DNA from: Elusimicrobia bacterium RIFCSPLOWO2_01_FULL_64_13
GTDB taxonomy: Bacteria; Elusimicrobiota; Elusimicrobia; 2-02-FULL-39-32
Direction: 5' to 3'
Assembly (NCBI GenBank): GCA_001800095.1
Contig: MGUT01000006.1
Span: forward strand, 1 to 12,588
Length of the DNA stretch: 12,588 bases
Below are positions 11,830 to 12,588 of this stretch, in pieces. A program made the position numbers and the translations under genes. A model generated the notes under the pieces. It ran no database searches and was not told the origin of the DNA. It worked only from the letters and a program-made list of their open reading frames with translations. Position 1 is the first letter of the stretch; each line of letters begins with the position of its first letter.

Positions 11830-12588
11830 ATGGCTGGAATGTTCAAAGTACTCAAAGAAGCCGCGCTCTTCCGGGTCCGCTCGAAAGTGTCCCACCTGAT
11901 CCTGCACGTCACCAATATCTGCAATTTCAGGTGCAACCATTGTTTCGTCGAGTTCGCGCAAAAACCCATCGACCTCTCTCTGGACGAGGTCGACCAGGTG
12001 GCCGGGGTCTATAACGACCTCATCTGGCTGGACATCGGCGGAGGGGAGCCCTTCATCCGCGACGACCTGGACAAGATCGTCTCCAAGTTCAACGCCCGGG
12101 AGATCTCCATCCCGACCAACGGGTGGTTCACGGAGAAGATACTCAAGACCCTGGCCTCCATCGAAAGATCGATCGAGCTGGACCGCCTCATCCTGACGAT
12201 GTCCGTTGACGGCCTTCCCGAGACCCACGACGAGATCCGGGTGAAAAAAGGAAGCTTTGAGAGACTCACGGAGAGCTACAAGGCGGTCCGCCGGCGTTTC
12301 CCGAATTTAAGGGTCAAGATCAACACGGTTCTGAACCAGCGCAACTTGAAGGACATCATACCGCTCATGGCCATGATCAAGGAAAATTTCAATCCGTCCT
12401 TCCACTCGATATTGTTCCTGCGCGGCTCCACCATCAACCCGGATTACCGCCTGCCGCCCATCGAACAGATCCGGTCCCTCGAGGACGAGATATTCAAGAT
12501 CCAGCAGGGTTACCTTTACGGAAGAAAAGGGATCCTGTCCGACATCCAGAGGCATTACCAGTCGATCAAGCGGGAGATCGCCGAGCAG
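11830..12588 (+). CDS. MoaA/SPASM-like radical SAM protein (3' end missing)
   Basis: 253 residues are visible, open to the window edge. The 4Fe-4S motif is C31-x3-C35-x2-C38 (NICNFRCNHCF), placed early in the protein as in MoaA, PqqE and SPASM maturases. WLDIGGGEPFIRDDL (67-80) is the SAM-binding GGEP motif. IPTNGW (94-99) and MSVDGLPETHDEIRVKKGSF (124-143) are further core signatures. There is no B12 domain, unlike the radical SAM enzyme at 5313. Any C-terminal SPASM or other cluster domain would lie beyond the window, so the subclass is open: peptide modification, cofactor synthesis, or sugar/lipid modification. It has its own promoter and is separated by 85 bases from the operon, so a link to the glycan genes is only positional. 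Confidence 0.85.
   Translation, partial: MAGMFKVLKEAALFRVRSKVSHLILHVTNICNFRCNHCFVEFAQKPIDLSLDEVDQVAGVYNDLIWLDIGGGEPFIRDDLDKIVSKFNAREISIPTNGWFTEKILKTLASIERSIELDRLILTMSVDGLPETHDEIRVKKGSFERLTESYKAVRRRFPNLRVKINTVLNQRNLKDIIPLMAMIKENFNPSFHSILFLRGSTINPDYRLPPIEQIRSLEDEIFKIQQGYLYGRKGILSDIQRHYQSIKREIAEQ

Overview
The window is a GC-rich, densely packed bacterial segment in which every supported gene lies on the + strand. Gene pairs overlap or nearly touch (ATGA, TGATG and TAAATG junctions). The best guess for the source is an environmental member of Elusimicrobiota or a neighbouring phylum such as Omnitrophota or another FCB/PVC-type lineage. The grounds are a secreted fibronectin-III protein with a type IX secretion (T9SS)-like C-terminal domain, a PorV/PorQ-family outer membrane protein directly behind it, and the style of the glycan genes. 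The phylum assignment is inference, because no rRNA or marker gene is present.

Region 1 (1-3310) is an export pair. The 3' part of a long multi-FN3 surface protein ends in a VYPNP...GIYV...KLAVEK sorting-type domain, and a PorV-family beta-barrel gene overlaps it by 4 nt. Region 2 (3311-3389) is a compact regulatory site: a near-consensus extended -10 promoter whose predicted start point is covered by a perfect 9+2+9 inverted repeat. It probably serves as operator for the regulator encoded just downstream.

Region 3 (3390-11744) looks like one long operon. In order it encodes a GbsR/MarR-type regulator, a Wzx/MATE-like flippase, a B12-binding radical SAM enzyme, a GT39/ArnT-like membrane glycosyltransferase, two different soluble GT2 enzymes of the polyprenyl-phosphate sugar synthase type, and four small paralogous proteins that I do not recognise. 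Each of these four has three predicted transmembrane helices followed by a cytoplasmic winged-helix-like domain, and they are arranged A1-B1-A2-B2. The GT2, GT39 and flippase set suggests that a sugar is loaded onto a lipid carrier, moved across the membrane and transferred to a periplasmic or surface acceptor. The radical SAM enzyme would modify a lipid or sugar intermediate. The four membrane winged-helix proteins are the most likely undescribed component; they could anchor, gate or sense for the GT2 enzymes.

Region 4 (11745-12588) has a second extended -10 promoter and the 5' part of a MoaA/SPASM-like radical SAM gene that runs off the window. No tRNA, rRNA, CRISPR array, insertion sequence or convincing rho-independent terminator was seen. 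No gap between genes exceeds 300 bases.
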